A stretch of 64,000 nucleotides of DNA from Streptococcus sp. HMSC078D09. GTDB taxonomy: Bacteria > Bacillota > Bacilli > Lactobacillales > Streptococcaceae. The stretch lies in contig NZ_KV813650.1 of NCBI RefSeq assembly GCF_001813675.1, positions 34,879 through 98,878 of the forward strand, written 5' to 3'. Shown in pieces: positions 8,264 through 17,504 of the stretch. A model generated the notes under the pieces. The model ran no database searches, was not told where the DNA came from, and worked only from the letters and a program-made list of their open reading frames with translations. A program made the position numbers and the translations under genes. Every line of letters starts with the position of its first letter. The first letter of the stretch is position 1.

Positions 8264-9530
8264 AGTAAATAGGAGTATTTATTTTTGGAATTTTGCAGGA
8301 AATATAGCAGCAGCTGCAGTCTCAATATTGTATTTGATTATTGTCTCTCGTTATACTTCCGCAAGTGATGCTGATAATTTTAGTTTGGCTTATGCAATTG
8401 GAAACCTATGGGTTGTCATTGGTATTTTTCAAGTTAGAAATTATCAGGCGACTGATTTGAAAGAAACGTACTCGTATTTGGAATATTGGCTAACTAGGGT
8501 TATTACAGTTTGTTTAATGTTAGTTTCACTATTTCCGTATTTATTTTTTAGTGGAAATAATGTTGGAAAAGGGGATTTATTTTTAATTATCATCCTAACA
8601 GTTATTTATCGTTCATGTGATGCTTTTTCTGATTTATTCCAAGGATTATTTCAACAACACGAACGTTTAGATATTGCAGGGAAATTAATGGTGCTACGTT
8701 ATGGTTCGAGCACAATCATTCTCCTAGTTAGTTTGTTACTTTCAAATTCTTTAATTTTTTCTTTAATTTGTTTATGTTTTTTTAATGTTCTTTTTGTTTT
8801 TGGGGGTGATTACGTCCAATCCAAACAAATTAGAACGATACCTTTTAATCAGATTTCATATGCTACATTTAAGCAATCAATTAGTATCATGAAAACTTGC
8901 CTTCCCTTGTTTGTTAACGGCTTTTTATTGGTATATGTTTTGAATTATCCAAAACAAGTGATTGATAAATTGTTAGTTGAGGGTGTATTACGTGAAGGTG
9001 CTCAAAGAGACTTCAGTATTCTATTCATGCCTGTTTTCTTTATGAGTTTATTTGTATTAGCATTAAGACCGTTAATTACCGATTTGGCAAAACAATGGTC
9101 AGAAAAAAGATTTCATACGTTTAATGCTATGATTCGAGAGATTTTATTATTGCTTATGATTTTGGGACTGGTAGTATCAATACTGGCCTATTTGATAGGG
9201 ATTCCTATTTTGAATATTATAAGTGGTATTGATTTATCAAATTATAGTTTATTACTTACTATTTTAGTGCTTTCCGGCTTTTTATATTCTATAGCTTCTG
9301 TCATAGGTGATTTTTTAATTATATTGAGGAAGCAAGTCTATCTACTCTATGTTTATATCGCAATGGCGTTGTTGACAAATTTTCTTACGCCTCTAGCGAT
9401 GAGGGAGTTTGGCTTGTTTGGAGCAGGGCTTAGTTTTGTTATTGTTATGTTGTTTTACACCATTGCTAGTTGGATTGTCTTTGTAATTATGAGAAGGAAG
9501 GAGATTCAAAAATATGAATCAGTGGAATGA
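8253..9530 (+). CDS. Wzx-type polysaccharide flippase
   Basis: An approximately 425-residue polytopic protein with about 12 hydrophobic segments, opening with a cytoplasmic NNKVNRSIYFWNFAGNIAAAAVSILYLIIVSRY as in Wzx/MOP-superfamily flippases. It would move a lipid-linked sugar across the membrane. Because the main rhamnan chain has its own ABC exporter (rgpC-rgpD), this protein more likely flips side-chain donors (undecaprenyl-phosphate sugar), the role proposed for GacK. Start chosen at ATG 8253, 8 bases after AGAAGTGA; GTG 8241 and ATG 8247 are alternatives. Overlaps the preceding gene by 11 bases. Very AT-rich. Confidence 0.8.
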   Translation: MNNKVNRSIYFWNFAGNIAAAAVSILYLIIVSRYTSASDADNFSLAYAIGNLWVVIGIFQVRNYQATDLKETYSYLEYWLTRVITVCLMLVSLFPYLFFSGNNVGKGDLFLIIILTVIYRSCDAFSDLFQGLFQQHERLDIAGKLMVLRYGSSTIILLVSLLLSNSLIFSLICLCFFNVLFVFGGDYVQSKQIRTIPFNQISYATFKQSISIMKTCLPLFVNGFLLVYVLNYPKQVIDKLLVEGVLREGAQRDFSILFMPVFFMSLFVLALRPLITDLAKQWSEKRFHTFNAMIREILLLLMILGLVVSILAYLIGIPILNIISGIDLSNYSLLLTILVLSGFLYSIASVIGDFLIILRKQVYLLYVYIAMALLTNFLTPLAMREFGLFGAGLSFVIVMLFYTIASWIVFVIMRRKEIQKYESVE

Positions 9531-10296
9531 TCATACATTTGTAATCTGTGCTTATGGGGATAGTCCTTTTTTAGAGGATTGTATAAACTCGTTATTAAGC
9601 CAAACCGTAAAAAGTAATATCATTTTGTATACTTCTACTCCAAGTGTATTTATCGAAAGTATTTGCCAAAAATATGCCATTCCGTTTAATACAACTGTAG
9701 GTGGCGGGATTGGGAAAGATTGGAATAATGCTTTATCTTTTGTTACTACCCAATATGCTACAATAGCCCATCAAGATGATTATTATGAGCCAACCTATTT
9801 AATGGAAATTCAAGAGAGGATAAAGAAGCATCAAGATGCTATCATTCTTTATTCTGATTATTTTGAAGAAAAAAATGGAGAGGTCATTAAACCGACTTCA
9901 AATCTAAAAATCAAATCATTAATGTTAAAAACAATCTCATTATTCCCTAAAACTAAGTGGTGGAGAAATCGGATTCTTGCTTTTGGAAATCCAATTTGTT
10001 GCCCTGCTGTAACTTATAATTTAGAATTGGTTAAGGGCTTTAGATTTGATGAGGAATGGAGAGTTAGTCTAGATTGGCTTGCCTGGTACCATTTGGCTAA
10101 ATTTGATGGCAGATTTGTATATGTTCCAAAGAAATTAATGTGTCATCGTATTCATGAAGACTCTGAAACGAGTAATACCATTAGTGACAATACTCGAACA
10201 AAGGAAGATTACATGATGTTTAAACTCTTTTGGCCAAACGTATTAGCGAAATGTTTAAATCGTTTTTATAAAAAGAGTCAGGATACGAATGGTTAA
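9514..10296 (+). CDS. Family 2 glycosyltransferase
   Basis: A 260-residue GT2 enzyme: N-terminal FVICAYGDSPFLEDCINSLLSQT, the donor/metal motif IAHQDDYYEP near residue 88, and an acceptor-side DEEWRVSLDWLAWY motif. No membrane segments. It overlaps the flippase gene by 17 bases and has a strong GGAAGGAG binding site. It should add a sugar to a lipid-linked or rhamnan acceptor in the cytoplasm; donor and linkage cannot be told. AT-rich and probably serotype-variable. About 100 bases follow before the next gene, with no clear signal in them. Confidence 0.82.
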   Translation: MNQWNDHTFVICAYGDSPFLEDCINSLLSQTVKSNIILYTSTPSVFIESICQKYAIPFNTTVGGGIGKDWNNALSFVTTQYATIAHQDDYYEPTYLMEIQERIKKHQDAIILYSDYFEEKNGEVIKPTSNLKIKSLMLKTISLFPKTKWWRNRILAFGNPICCPAVTYNLELVKGFRFDEEWRVSLDWLAWYHLAKFDGRFVYVPKKLMCHRIHEDSETSNTISDNTRTKEDYMMFKLFWPNVLAKCLNRFYKKSQDTNG

Positions 10297-10394
10297 AGAT
10301 TGCGTGCTCGAGGTTTGATAAAAATATAAAAGTTTGAATATCTTAATTATTTGCAAAACTATGGGTTCTATTAAAATATATAAAGGATAAGATT

Positions 10395-11369
10395 GTGAAA
10401 GAAGCGCCTAAGATTAGTGTCATTATTCCAGTATATAATGCAGAATTATATCTCAAAAGATGTATAGATTCCGTTTTGAATCAAAGTTTTAAATCATTTG
10501 AAATTATTGCAATTGATGATGGTTCAAAGGATAATTCGTTTAAAATATTGAATGAATACCAACAATTTTCTCCAAATATTAGAACTTTGAGTCGAGAAAA
10601 TAAAGGTGCAGCCTATACTAGAAATGAAGGTATCAAGCTTGCAAAAGGTGAATTCATCATGTTTATCGATAGTGATGATTATATAAACTCAGATTACTTG
10701 CAGGTGTTTTATGATGAAATATCAAGTGGGATAGATGATGCAGTTATTGGTGGTCTTCAGAGAGTAAACCAAGATGGTAAACAACTATTTTCTATCCAAT
10801 TGGGTAAAGATAAATGGTCGAAATATAGATCGATTTCACCATGTGCTCGCATCTATAGAAAAAAATTTTTAGTAGATCACGAACTTTCTTTTCCAGATAT
10901 TCCGCTGGCTGAGGACTTGTTATTCAGCTTAACGGTATATACAAAATCTGAAAATATAAGAACTATCCCATATTGTGGATATAATTGGTTTTTCAATGAG
11001 AATAGTGCATCTAATACATTAAATAAAGGATTTAATCCAAATTTAGATATCAAGAATGTACTTGATAAAATAGCAGCGATTATCCCTAAAGATTTTTCTG
11101 AAACTAAATTAATTAAATTTTTTATAAAAAAATTTACTCTTTATTGGTTATTGGACGGTGGGAGACATTCTACAAGTGCAGAGTTTTTACGTCAATATAA
11201 AGAAATTAATGATTGGATCAGGATAAATGGAATGAAGTCCACTCTTTCTGTTTTTAATCGAGAAATTAGAGATGAGAGGTTTATGGTTAAACTAGCTATC
11301 TTTACAATGAACTTGATTGAAAAGTTCGGTTTATTAAAACTGTTTGCAAAACTGTATTGTAAAGGGTAG
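10395..11369 (+). CDS. Family 2 glycosyltransferase
   Basis: A 324-residue GT2 enzyme with KISVIIPVYNAELYLKRCIDSVLNQSFKSFEIIAIDDGSKDNS at the start and the catalytic MFIDSDDYINSDYL near residue 92; the acceptor motif DIPLAEDLLFSLTVY lies near 170. This resembles capsule-type GT2 enzymes that add galactose, glucose or N-acetylhexosamines. The GTG start is supported by AAAGGATAAG six bases upstream. AT-rich. It sits between a second GT2 and a GtrB-like enzyme, in the variable left arm of the polysaccharide locus. Confidence 0.82.
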   Translation: MKEAPKISVIIPVYNAELYLKRCIDSVLNQSFKSFEIIAIDDGSKDNSFKILNEYQQFSPNIRTLSRENKGAAYTRNEGIKLAKGEFIMFIDSDDYINSDYLQVFYDEISSGIDDAVIGGLQRVNQDGKQLFSIQLGKDKWSKYRSISPCARIYRKKFLVDHELSFPDIPLAEDLLFSLTVYTKSENIRTIPYCGYNWFFNENSASNTLNKGFNPNLDIKNVLDKIAAIIPKDFSETKLIKFFIKKFTLYWLLDGGRHSTSAEFLRQYKEINDWIRINGMKSTLSVFNREIRDERFMVKLAIFTMNLIEKFGLLKLFAKLYCKG

Positions 11370-11425
11370 TTAGAAGATATACAGTTTACTGATAAGTTAG
11401 TAGCAGATGTTAATAGGAGCAATGA

Positions 11426-12352
11426 ATGGTTATATCAGTTGTAGTCCCATGTTTTAACGAAGAAGAATCGATTCCATTATTTTATCGAGAAATGGAACGT
11501 GTTCGGATGAAGATGGGAGAAAAGTTTGAATATATTTTTATAAATGATGGCTCTTCAGATGGTACGCTATCCGTTCTTCGAAAGCTACATGTTACAGATT
11601 CAAATGTGCACTACCTTTCTTTTTCTCGAAATTTCGGAAAAGAGGCTGCACTATATGCTGGACTTGAGCGTGCTAGTGGTGAATACGTGACCGTCATGGA
11701 TGTAGATCTGCAGGACCCTCCGGAGTTATTGATCGAAATGAAGCAGAAGTTGGAGGAACAGCCGAATTTAGACTGTGTCGGAACGAGACGCGTAACCCGT
11801 GATGGGGAACCACCGATCCGCTCTTTCTTTGCACGGATGTTTTATAAATTGATCAATCATATTAGTCAAGTGGAAATGGTTGACGGGGCGCGTGATTTTC
11901 GTTTAATGCGTCGTCCAATGGTCGATGCGATTCTTGAGCTCTCGGAGTACAATCGTTTCTCAAAAGGAATTTTTGCTTGGGTAGGATTTGAGACAGAATA
12001 CCTCGAATATAAAAATGTAGAGCGCGTGGCAGGAGAGACGTCTTGGAATTTTTGGTCCCTCTTTAAGTATTCGATTGAAGGGATTGTCAATTTCTCGGAT
12101 GCCCCATTAAACATTGCCTTTATTGGTGGACTGTTATCTTGGATTCTGGCCTTTATCATGGTGATTCTGATTGTGATCCGTACCTTAGTCTTTGGAGATC
12201 CTACTTCAGGTTGGCCATCTCTCATGACAGTGATTCTTTTCCTAGGAGGGTTCCAATTACTAACCATTGGGATTTTAGGGAAATATATAGGTAAAATCTT
12301 CATGGAAACCAAGAAACGTCCAATCTATGTCATCAAAGAGAAAAGTAAGTAA
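11426..12352 (+). CDS. GtrB-like polyprenyl-phosphate glycosyltransferase with two membrane segments
   Basis: A 308-residue GT2: ISVVVPCFNEEESIPLFY, INDGSSDGT, DxD in MDVDLQDPP, then two C-terminal membrane helices (about 232-255 and 266-290), the GtrB/YkcC architecture. Such enzymes load a single hexose from a nucleotide sugar onto undecaprenyl phosphate. It is therefore a second candidate lipid-sugar synthase in the locus besides 7192. Base composition returns to the genome norm in this gene, unlike the genes to its left. Binding site TAGGAGC precedes the ATG. The gene is followed by a strong terminator. Confidence 0.85.
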   Translation: MVISVVVPCFNEEESIPLFYREMERVRMKMGEKFEYIFINDGSSDGTLSVLRKLHVTDSNVHYLSFSRNFGKEAALYAGLERASGEYVTVMDVDLQDPPELLIEMKQKLEEQPNLDCVGTRRVTRDGEPPIRSFFARMFYKLINHISQVEMVDGARDFRLMRRPMVDAILELSEYNRFSKGIFAWVGFETEYLEYKNVERVAGETSWNFWSLFKYSIEGIVNFSDAPLNIAFIGGLLSWILAFIMVILIVIRTLVFGDPTSGWPSLMTVILFLGGFQLLTIGILGKYIGKIFMETKKRPIYVIKEKSK

Positions 12353-12377
12353 AAAGCAGAAAACTTCTGCTTTTTTT
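12351..12377 (+). terminator. Terminator of the first polysaccharide operon
   Basis: Stem AAAAAGCAGAA / TTCTGCTTTTT followed by a T run, starting right after the stop codon at 12352. The T run merges into the extended -10 of rmlD. Confidence 0.85.
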
Positions 12378-12385
12378 GCTATAAT
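12377..12385 (+). promoter_or_regulatory. Extended -10 promoter of rmlD
   Basis: TGC plus TATAAT (12380-12385), overlapping the tail of the preceding terminator; ATG follows at 12418 with a GAAAGGA binding site. Confidence 0.65.
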
Positions 12386-12417
12386 GATAGAGAAAAAGCA
12401 TTCGAAAGGAACGTAAC

Positions 12418-13269
12418 ATGATTTTAATTACAGGTGCAAATGGTCAACTTGGAACGGAGCTTCGCCATTTGTTAGATGAACGAAATGAAGAATATGTAGC
12501 TGTTGATGTGGCTGAAATGGATATCACTAATGCAGAGAAAGTAGACGAGGTATTTGCGGAAGTAAAACCAACCTTGGTATATCACTGTGCTGCCTACACA
12601 GCTGTTGATGCTGCTGAAGATGAAGGAAAAGAGTTAGACTATGCCATCAACGTGACGGGTACGGAAAATGTAGCAAAGGCATCTGAAAAGCACGGTGCAA
12701 CCTTGGTCTATATCTCAACCGACTACGTTTTTGATGGGAAAAAACCAGTGGGACAAGAATGGGAAGTAGACGATCAACCAGATCCTCAAACAGAGTACGG
12801 TCGTACCAAACGTATGGGGGAAGAATTGGTTGAAAAACATGTTTCCAATTTCTATATCATCCGTACAGCTTGGGTCTTCGGGAACTACGGTAAGAACTTT
12901 GTCTTCACCATGCAAAACCTTGCGAAGACTCATAAGACTTTGACGGTCGTTAATGACCAACATGGTCGTCCAACCTGGACACGTACTCTTGCAGAGTTTA
13001 TGACCTATTTGGCTGAAAATCGTAAGGAATATGGTTACTACCACCTATCAAATGATGCAGCAGAAGATACAACTTGGTATGACTTTGCAGTTGAGATTCT
13101 CAAAGACACTGATGTTGAAGTGAAGCCAGTGGATTCTAGCCAATTCCCAGCTAAAGCGAAACGTCCACTGAACTCAACGATGAGCTTGGCTAAGGCTAAG
13201 GCTACAGGATTTGTTATTCCAACTTGGAAAGATGCTTTGAAAGAATTTTATAAACAAGAAGTGAAATAA
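12418..13269 (+). CDS. rmlD: dTDP-4-dehydrorhamnose reductase
   Basis: A 283-residue extended short-chain dehydrogenase, last step of dTDP-L-rhamnose synthesis, feeding the rhamnosyltransferases next door. The Rossmann motif is ITGANGQLGTEL, followed by DITN, YHCAAYTAVDAAED, the catalytic STDYVFDG and YGRTKRMGE (Tyr/Lys pair), then RTAWVFG. The length is typical. Own promoter and own terminator (13281), so it is probably monocistronic. The other rml genes (A, B, C) are not in the window. Confidence 0.95.
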   Translation: MILITGANGQLGTELRHLLDERNEEYVAVDVAEMDITNAEKVDEVFAEVKPTLVYHCAAYTAVDAAEDEGKELDYAINVTGTENVAKASEKHGATLVYISTDYVFDGKKPVGQEWEVDDQPDPQTEYGRTKRMGEELVEKHVSNFYIIRTAWVFGNYGKNFVFTMQNLAKTHKTLTVVNDQHGRPTWTRTLAEFMTYLAENRKEYGYYHLSNDAAEDTTWYDFAVEILKDTDVEVKPVDSSQFPAKAKRPLNSTMSLAKAKATGFVIPTWKDALKEFYKQEVK

Positions 13270-13280
13270 GAACAAATAGA

Positions 13281-13304
13281 AGCGGCCCTTGAGGGTCGCT
13301 TTTC
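13281..13304 (+). terminator. Terminator after rmlD
   Basis: Stem AGCGGCCCT / AGGGTCGCT with a two-base loop, followed by TTTT. Confidence 0.8.
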
Positions 13305-13333
13305 TGTTTGGATTAGGCAAAAAGCCTAGAAAA

Positions 13334-13342
13334 TGGTATAAT
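13334..13342 (+). promoter_or_regulatory. Extended -10 promoter of the rgp core operon
   Basis: TGG plus TATAAT (13337-13342), 35 bases before the start codon of the first rhamnosyltransferase. No terminator is seen from here until 24646, so rgpA to the gacH-like gene is probably one transcript. Confidence 0.65.
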
Positions 13343-13376
13343 TGTATAGACTGTGAATGATTTGAAAGGGAACTCT

Positions 13377-14525
13377 ATGCAACATGTTTTTATTATCGGA
13401 AGTCGTGGGCTTCCGGCTCAATATGGCGGTTTTGAGACTTTTGTGGACCAATTGGTTTCGCATCAAGTGTCTCCAGATATCCAGTACCATGTTGCTTGCC
13501 TTTCTAATGATCAAGCCTATTACCATTTTGACTACAAGGGTGTGGATTGTTTTACGATTCAAGCCCCTAAGCTTGGGCCTGCGCGTGTCATTGCCTATGA
13601 TATGATGGCCATCAACTACTCCTTGAAGCTTATTAAGAAACAAGGAATTGAACAGCCGATTTTTTATGTCTTGGGCAATACAATCGGAGCCTTTGTGGCG
13701 CCTTTTGCGCGTAAGATCCATAAGATGGGTGGTCGATTCTATATCAATCCAGATGGACTGGAGTGGAAGCGGGCCAAGTGGGCTAAACCGATCCAAGCCT
13801 ATCTCAAGTATTCTGAAAAGATCATGACGCGCCATGCTGACCTGGTAATTTCAGACAACCCTGGTATTGAGTCCTATATCAAGGAAGCCTACTCTTGGTC
13901 TAAGACGACCTATATTGCCTATGGAACGGACTTATCTCCAACCAGCCTAAACAGTCAGGATAGGAAGGTCCGAGAATTCTATCACAAGTGGCAGACACAA
14001 GAGAAAAACTATTACCTAATTTTGGGCCGCTTTGTCCCAGAAAATAATTATGAGACCGCCATTCGTGAATTTATGACCTCTTCAACCAAGCGGGATTTAG
14101 TGATCATTTGTAACCAGGAAGGTAATCCTTATTTTGAGGAGCTCCGAGCTCGAACTGGATTTGATCAGGATCCTCGTGTTAAGTTTGTAGGAACGGTTTA
14201 TGATCAAGACCTTTTGAAGTATATCCGTAAAGGAGCCTTTGCCTATATCCATGGTCATGAAGTGGGCGGGACCAATCCTGGTCTCCTAGAGGCTCTTGCC
14301 CAGACGGATCTGAATTTAGTTTTAGGGGTCTCCTTTAATCAAACGGTCGCTAAGGATTCGGCTCAATATTGGACTAAAGAAACTGGGAATTTGGCACATT
14401 TGATTGATCAGGTTGATTCTTTAGAAGATGTATCTGAATGGGGTCAACGAGCCAAGGCCAATATGAAACAAAACTTTACCTGGGAAAAAATTGTAGGTGA
14501 GTACGAGGAATTATTCTTATCATGA
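13377..14525 (+). CDS. rgpA: Rhamnan-initiating rhamnosyltransferase (DUF1972 + GT4)
   Basis: A 382-residue GT4 enzyme with the DUF1972 N-terminus (FIIGSRGLPAQYGGFETFVDQL) and a GT4 C-terminal domain (YLILGRFVPENNYE; EVGGTNPGLLEAL). It corresponds to RgpA of S. mutans and GacB of S. pyogenes, which adds the first L-rhamnose to the lipid-linked GlcNAc primer. ATG 13377 has GAAAGGG at the right distance; an in-frame start at 13353 lacks a binding site. It overlaps rgpB by four bases (ATGA). Confidence 0.9.
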   Translation: MQHVFIIGSRGLPAQYGGFETFVDQLVSHQVSPDIQYHVACLSNDQAYYHFDYKGVDCFTIQAPKLGPARVIAYDMMAINYSLKLIKKQGIEQPIFYVLGNTIGAFVAPFARKIHKMGGRFYINPDGLEWKRAKWAKPIQAYLKYSEKIMTRHADLVISDNPGIESYIKEAYSWSKTTYIAYGTDLSPTSLNSQDRKVREFYHKWQTQEKNYYLILGRFVPENNYETAIREFMTSSTKRDLVIICNQEGNPYFEELRARTGFDQDPRVKFVGTVYDQDLLKYIRKGAFAYIHGHEVGGTNPGLLEALAQTDLNLVLGVSFNQTVAKDSAQYWTKETGNLAHLIDQVDSLEDVSEWGQRAKANMKQNFTWEKIVGEYEELFLS

Positions 14526-15463
14526 AAGTAAATATCTTGTTGTCCACCTATAATGGTGAACAGTATCTAAAAGAGCAGGTTAAAAGTATCCAAGACCAGA
14601 CTTATCAAGACTGGCAACTCTTGATCCGAGATGATGGGTCAAGAGATGGTACGGTGAAGATTATTCAAGAGTTGGTGGCCCAGGATGAGCGCATTCGCTT
14701 TATCAACCAGGGAGCTATCGAAAATCTCGGTGTCATCAAGAGCTTCCATGCGCTTCTGAAATACGAGAAAGCTGATCTCTATTGCTTCAGTGACCAAGAT
14801 GATGTCTGGCTTCCTGAAAAGATTGCACTTCAGGTAGAAGAAGCGGCCAAGCATCCTCAAGAAGATCCTTTGTTGGTCTACACAGATTTAAAGGTGGTCG
14901 ATGAAAACTTGAATGTGCAACATGAAAGCATGATTCGAACCCAGTCTGATCATGCCAATACCGAACTGATTCAAGAGTTGACGGAAAATACGGTAACTGG
15001 CGGTGTATCCATGATCAACCACGCGTTGGCGGAGTTATGGACAGGTCAAGAAAAGCATGCGCTCCTCATGCATGATTGGTATTTAGCATTACTGGCAACT
15101 GCCTTTGGGAAGCTCATCTATATCGATCAGCCGACAGAATTGTACCGTCAGCACAGTAGCAATGTTCTGGGGGCTCGTACCCTTAGGAAACGGATCAAAA
15201 ACTGGGTTCGTCCGCATATTCTGTTTGCTAAATATTGGAATCTCATCGAGTCCAGTCAAGAACAAGCAAAAAATTTATTGGATCTGCCTGTCAGTTCCCA
15301 AACTAAAGAAATCATTGAAAACTTTGTCACCATTATGGATGTTCCACTGAGAGAACGTCTGAGACGGATTCGTCAGTATGGTTATCGGAAGAACCGGACT
15401 TTTCACACGGTTGTGTTTACCAGCTTGATTCTGACAAAGTTTGCATATCGAGGTAAAAAATAA
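14522..15463 (+). CDS. rgpB: Rhamnosyltransferase RgpB
   Basis: A 313-residue family 2 glycosyltransferase: NILLSTYNGEQYLKEQVKSIQDQTYQDWQLLIRDDGSRDGT, then the donor motif YCFSDQDDVWLPEKI near residue 95 and MHDWYLALLA near 180. This is the RgpB/GacC type, which adds alpha-L-rhamnose next in the growing polyrhamnose. Cytoplasmic. Coupled on both sides: ATGA overlap with rgpA, and a one-base TAATG overlap with rgpC. Confidence 0.9.
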   Translation: MKVNILLSTYNGEQYLKEQVKSIQDQTYQDWQLLIRDDGSRDGTVKIIQELVAQDERIRFINQGAIENLGVIKSFHALLKYEKADLYCFSDQDDVWLPEKIALQVEEAAKHPQEDPLLVYTDLKVVDENLNVQHESMIRTQSDHANTELIQELTENTVTGGVSMINHALAELWTGQEKHALLMHDWYLALLATAFGKLIYIDQPTELYRQHSSNVLGARTLRKRIKNWVRPHILFAKYWNLIESSQEQAKNLLDLPVSSQTKEIIENFVTIMDVPLRERLRRIRQYGYRKNRTFHTVVFTSLILTKFAYRGKK

Positions 15464-16269
15464 TGTTTGACGTTTTTAGTCAGAAAAATCGAATTTTATT
15501 ACGAGAGTTAATCAAAACAGACTTTAAATTACGTTACCAAGGATCAGCAATCGGTTATCTTTGGTCGATTTTAAAGCCCCTGATGACTTTTACGATCATG
15601 TATATTGTCTTCATCCGATTCTTACGCTTGGGTGGAGATGTGCCCCATTTCCCAGTTGCCCTCTTGTTGGCCAATGTAATCTGGGGCTTCTTCTCAGAAG
15701 CCACATCTATGGGGATGGTGTCGATCGTTAGTCGAGGCGACCTATTGCGGAAGTTGAACTTCTCCAAACATATCATTGTCTTGTCTGCGATTTCAGGAGC
15801 AGCCATCAACTTTGTTATTAACCTTGTAGTGGTCTTGATTTTTTCATTCTTTAATGGAGTGACATTTTCTTGGACAGCTTTGATGGTGATTCCGTTGTTC
15901 TTTGAGTTGTTCTTGATGGCGACAGGATGCGCATTGATCTTAGCGACATTTTTTGTTCGTTTTCGCGATCTTGGACAAGTCTGGGAAGTACTCTTGCAAG
16001 CAGGCTTGTATGCGACGCCAATTATCTATCCGATTACCTTTATTGCAGACCGCAATCCATGGGCTGCTAAGTTGGTCATGATGAATCCTTTGGCTCAAAT
16101 TATTCAAGACATGCGTTACTTCTTGATTGATAAGGCTAACACCCCTGTCTGGCTTTTGGTGGAAAATAAGTTCTTGGTTTTGATTCCTTATGTTTTACCA
16201 ATTCTTATTTTTGTCGCTGGCTTTGCTTACTTTAACAAACATGCTAAGAAATTTGCGGAGATTCTCTAA
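15463..16269 (+). CDS. rgpC: Polysaccharide ABC exporter, membrane subunit
   Basis: A 268-residue ABC-2 type permease with about six membrane segments; the N-terminus LIKTDFKLRYQGSAIGYLWSILKPLMTF is the family signature (Wzm/TagG). With RgpD it exports lipid-linked polyrhamnose across the membrane. The start codon overlaps the rgpB stop and its own stop overlaps the rgpD start (TAATG on both sides), so subunit levels are coupled. Confidence 0.93.
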   Translation: MFDVFSQKNRILLRELIKTDFKLRYQGSAIGYLWSILKPLMTFTIMYIVFIRFLRLGGDVPHFPVALLLANVIWGFFSEATSMGMVSIVSRGDLLRKLNFSKHIIVLSAISGAAINFVINLVVVLIFSFFNGVTFSWTALMVIPLFFELFLMATGCALILATFFVRFRDLGQVWEVLLQAGLYATPIIYPITFIADRNPWAAKLVMMNPLAQIIQDMRYFLIDKANTPVWLLVENKFLVLIPYVLPILIFVAGFAYFNKHAKKFAEIL

Positions 16270-17492
16270 TGACAGATAAACAAATTGCAGTAAAAGTAGA
16301 CCATGTCAGCAAGTACTTTAAGTTGCCAACAGAGGCAACCAATAGTCTTCGAACTGCCCTGGTCAATCGCTTCAAAGGAATCAAAGGATACAAAGAACAG
16401 CACGTTCTCAAGGATATTTCTTTTGAAGTAGAAAAAGGAGACTTTTTCGGGATCCTGGGAAGAAATGGTTCTGGAAAATCGACCCTCTTGAAAATTATTT
16501 CTGAAATCTATGTACCAGAAAAAGGTACTGTCACTATCGATGGAAAACTGGTGTCCTTTATTGAGCTTGGAGTGGGCTTTAACCCAGAACTGACTGGTCG
16601 TGAAAATGTCTATATGAACGGGGCCATGTTGGGCTTCTCAACAGCTGAAATTGATGCCATGTATGATGATATCGTAGACTTTGCTGAGTTGCATGAATTC
16701 ATGAACCAAAAGCTTAAGAACTACTCATCAGGTATGCAGGTTCGTCTAGCCTTTTCGGTTGCCATTAAGGCCCAAGGCGATATCTTGATTTTGGACGAGG
16801 TCCTAGCAGTAGGAGATGAGGCCTTCCAGCGCAAGTGTAACGATTACTTCCAAGAACGCAAGAAATCAGGGAAAACCACGATCCTCGTTACCCATGATAT
16901 GGGAGCTGTCAAGAAATATTGTAACAAGGCTGTTTTGATTGAAAATGGTTTGGTGAAGGCTTTAGGGAGTCCAGAAAATGTTGCCAATCAGTACAGTTTT
17001 GATAATACAGCTCCTTTGCAACAGGGAGGAGAAGCTAATGGAGCAGGCAATTCCAACCAGGAAGAAAATGTCTTGGTTGAAAATTTTCAGCTTCAGTTGT
17101 TAAGCTCAAACAAATTACGTCCTCAAGATCCTATTCAGTTCCAGATTGATTTTGATGTTCGTGAAGACATCAAGACTTATATCGCACTGTCTTTAACGGA
17201 TATTGATCGGAACATTTGGATCTATAATGATAATTCTATGAATCAACTGATGAGTGGAACTGGACATAAAACGGTTCATTATACTTGTTCACTGCCAACT
17301 GTAAATGACTTAAAAATGAAATTGGAAGTGACAGTAAGGGATGAGGAAGGACAGATGTTGGCCTTTTCAGATGCCACCCAGACCCCACTGATCTTTATCA
17401 ATCGAGATGATATCGCTTTGGATGATAAATCAGCAATGGATTCGGCAAGTGGCTTAATCCAACGCAATGGAACATGGTCAATGACTGACTAG
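16269..17492 (+). CDS. rgpD: Polysaccharide ABC exporter, ATPase subunit with C-terminal extension
   Basis: A 407-residue ATPase. Walker A GRNGSGKST near residues 63-71, signature YSSGMQVRLAF near 146-156, Walker B ILILDEVLAVGDEAF near 171-185. The canonical domain ends near 240; the last 160 residues form a beta-rich domain (LVENFQLQLLS..., IQFQIDFDVRE, IYNDNSMNQLMSG) like the Wzt carbohydrate-binding C-terminal domain, which selects finished chains for export. So export may depend on recognition of a chain end or modification (inference). Confidence 0.93.
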   Translation: MTDKQIAVKVDHVSKYFKLPTEATNSLRTALVNRFKGIKGYKEQHVLKDISFEVEKGDFFGILGRNGSGKSTLLKIISEIYVPEKGTVTIDGKLVSFIELGVGFNPELTGRENVYMNGAMLGFSTAEIDAMYDDIVDFAELHEFMNQKLKNYSSGMQVRLAFSVAIKAQGDILILDEVLAVGDEAFQRKCNDYFQERKKSGKTTILVTHDMGAVKKYCNKAVLIENGLVKALGSPENVANQYSFDNTAPLQQGGEANGAGNSNQEENVLVENFQLQLLSSNKLRPQDPIQFQIDFDVREDIKTYIALSLTDIDRNIWIYNDNSMNQLMSGTGHKTVHYTCSLPTVNDLKMKLEVTVRDEEGQMLAFSDATQTPLIFINRDDIALDDKSAMDSASGLIQRNGTWSMTD

Positions 17493-17504
17493 ACTGAGGG
17501 AAAT

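Noticed and set aside
9514-11369. Assigning donor sugars (galactose, glucose or GlcNAc) to the two GT2 enzymes.
   Set aside because: GT2 sequences alone do not reveal donor or linkage; only the family is reported.
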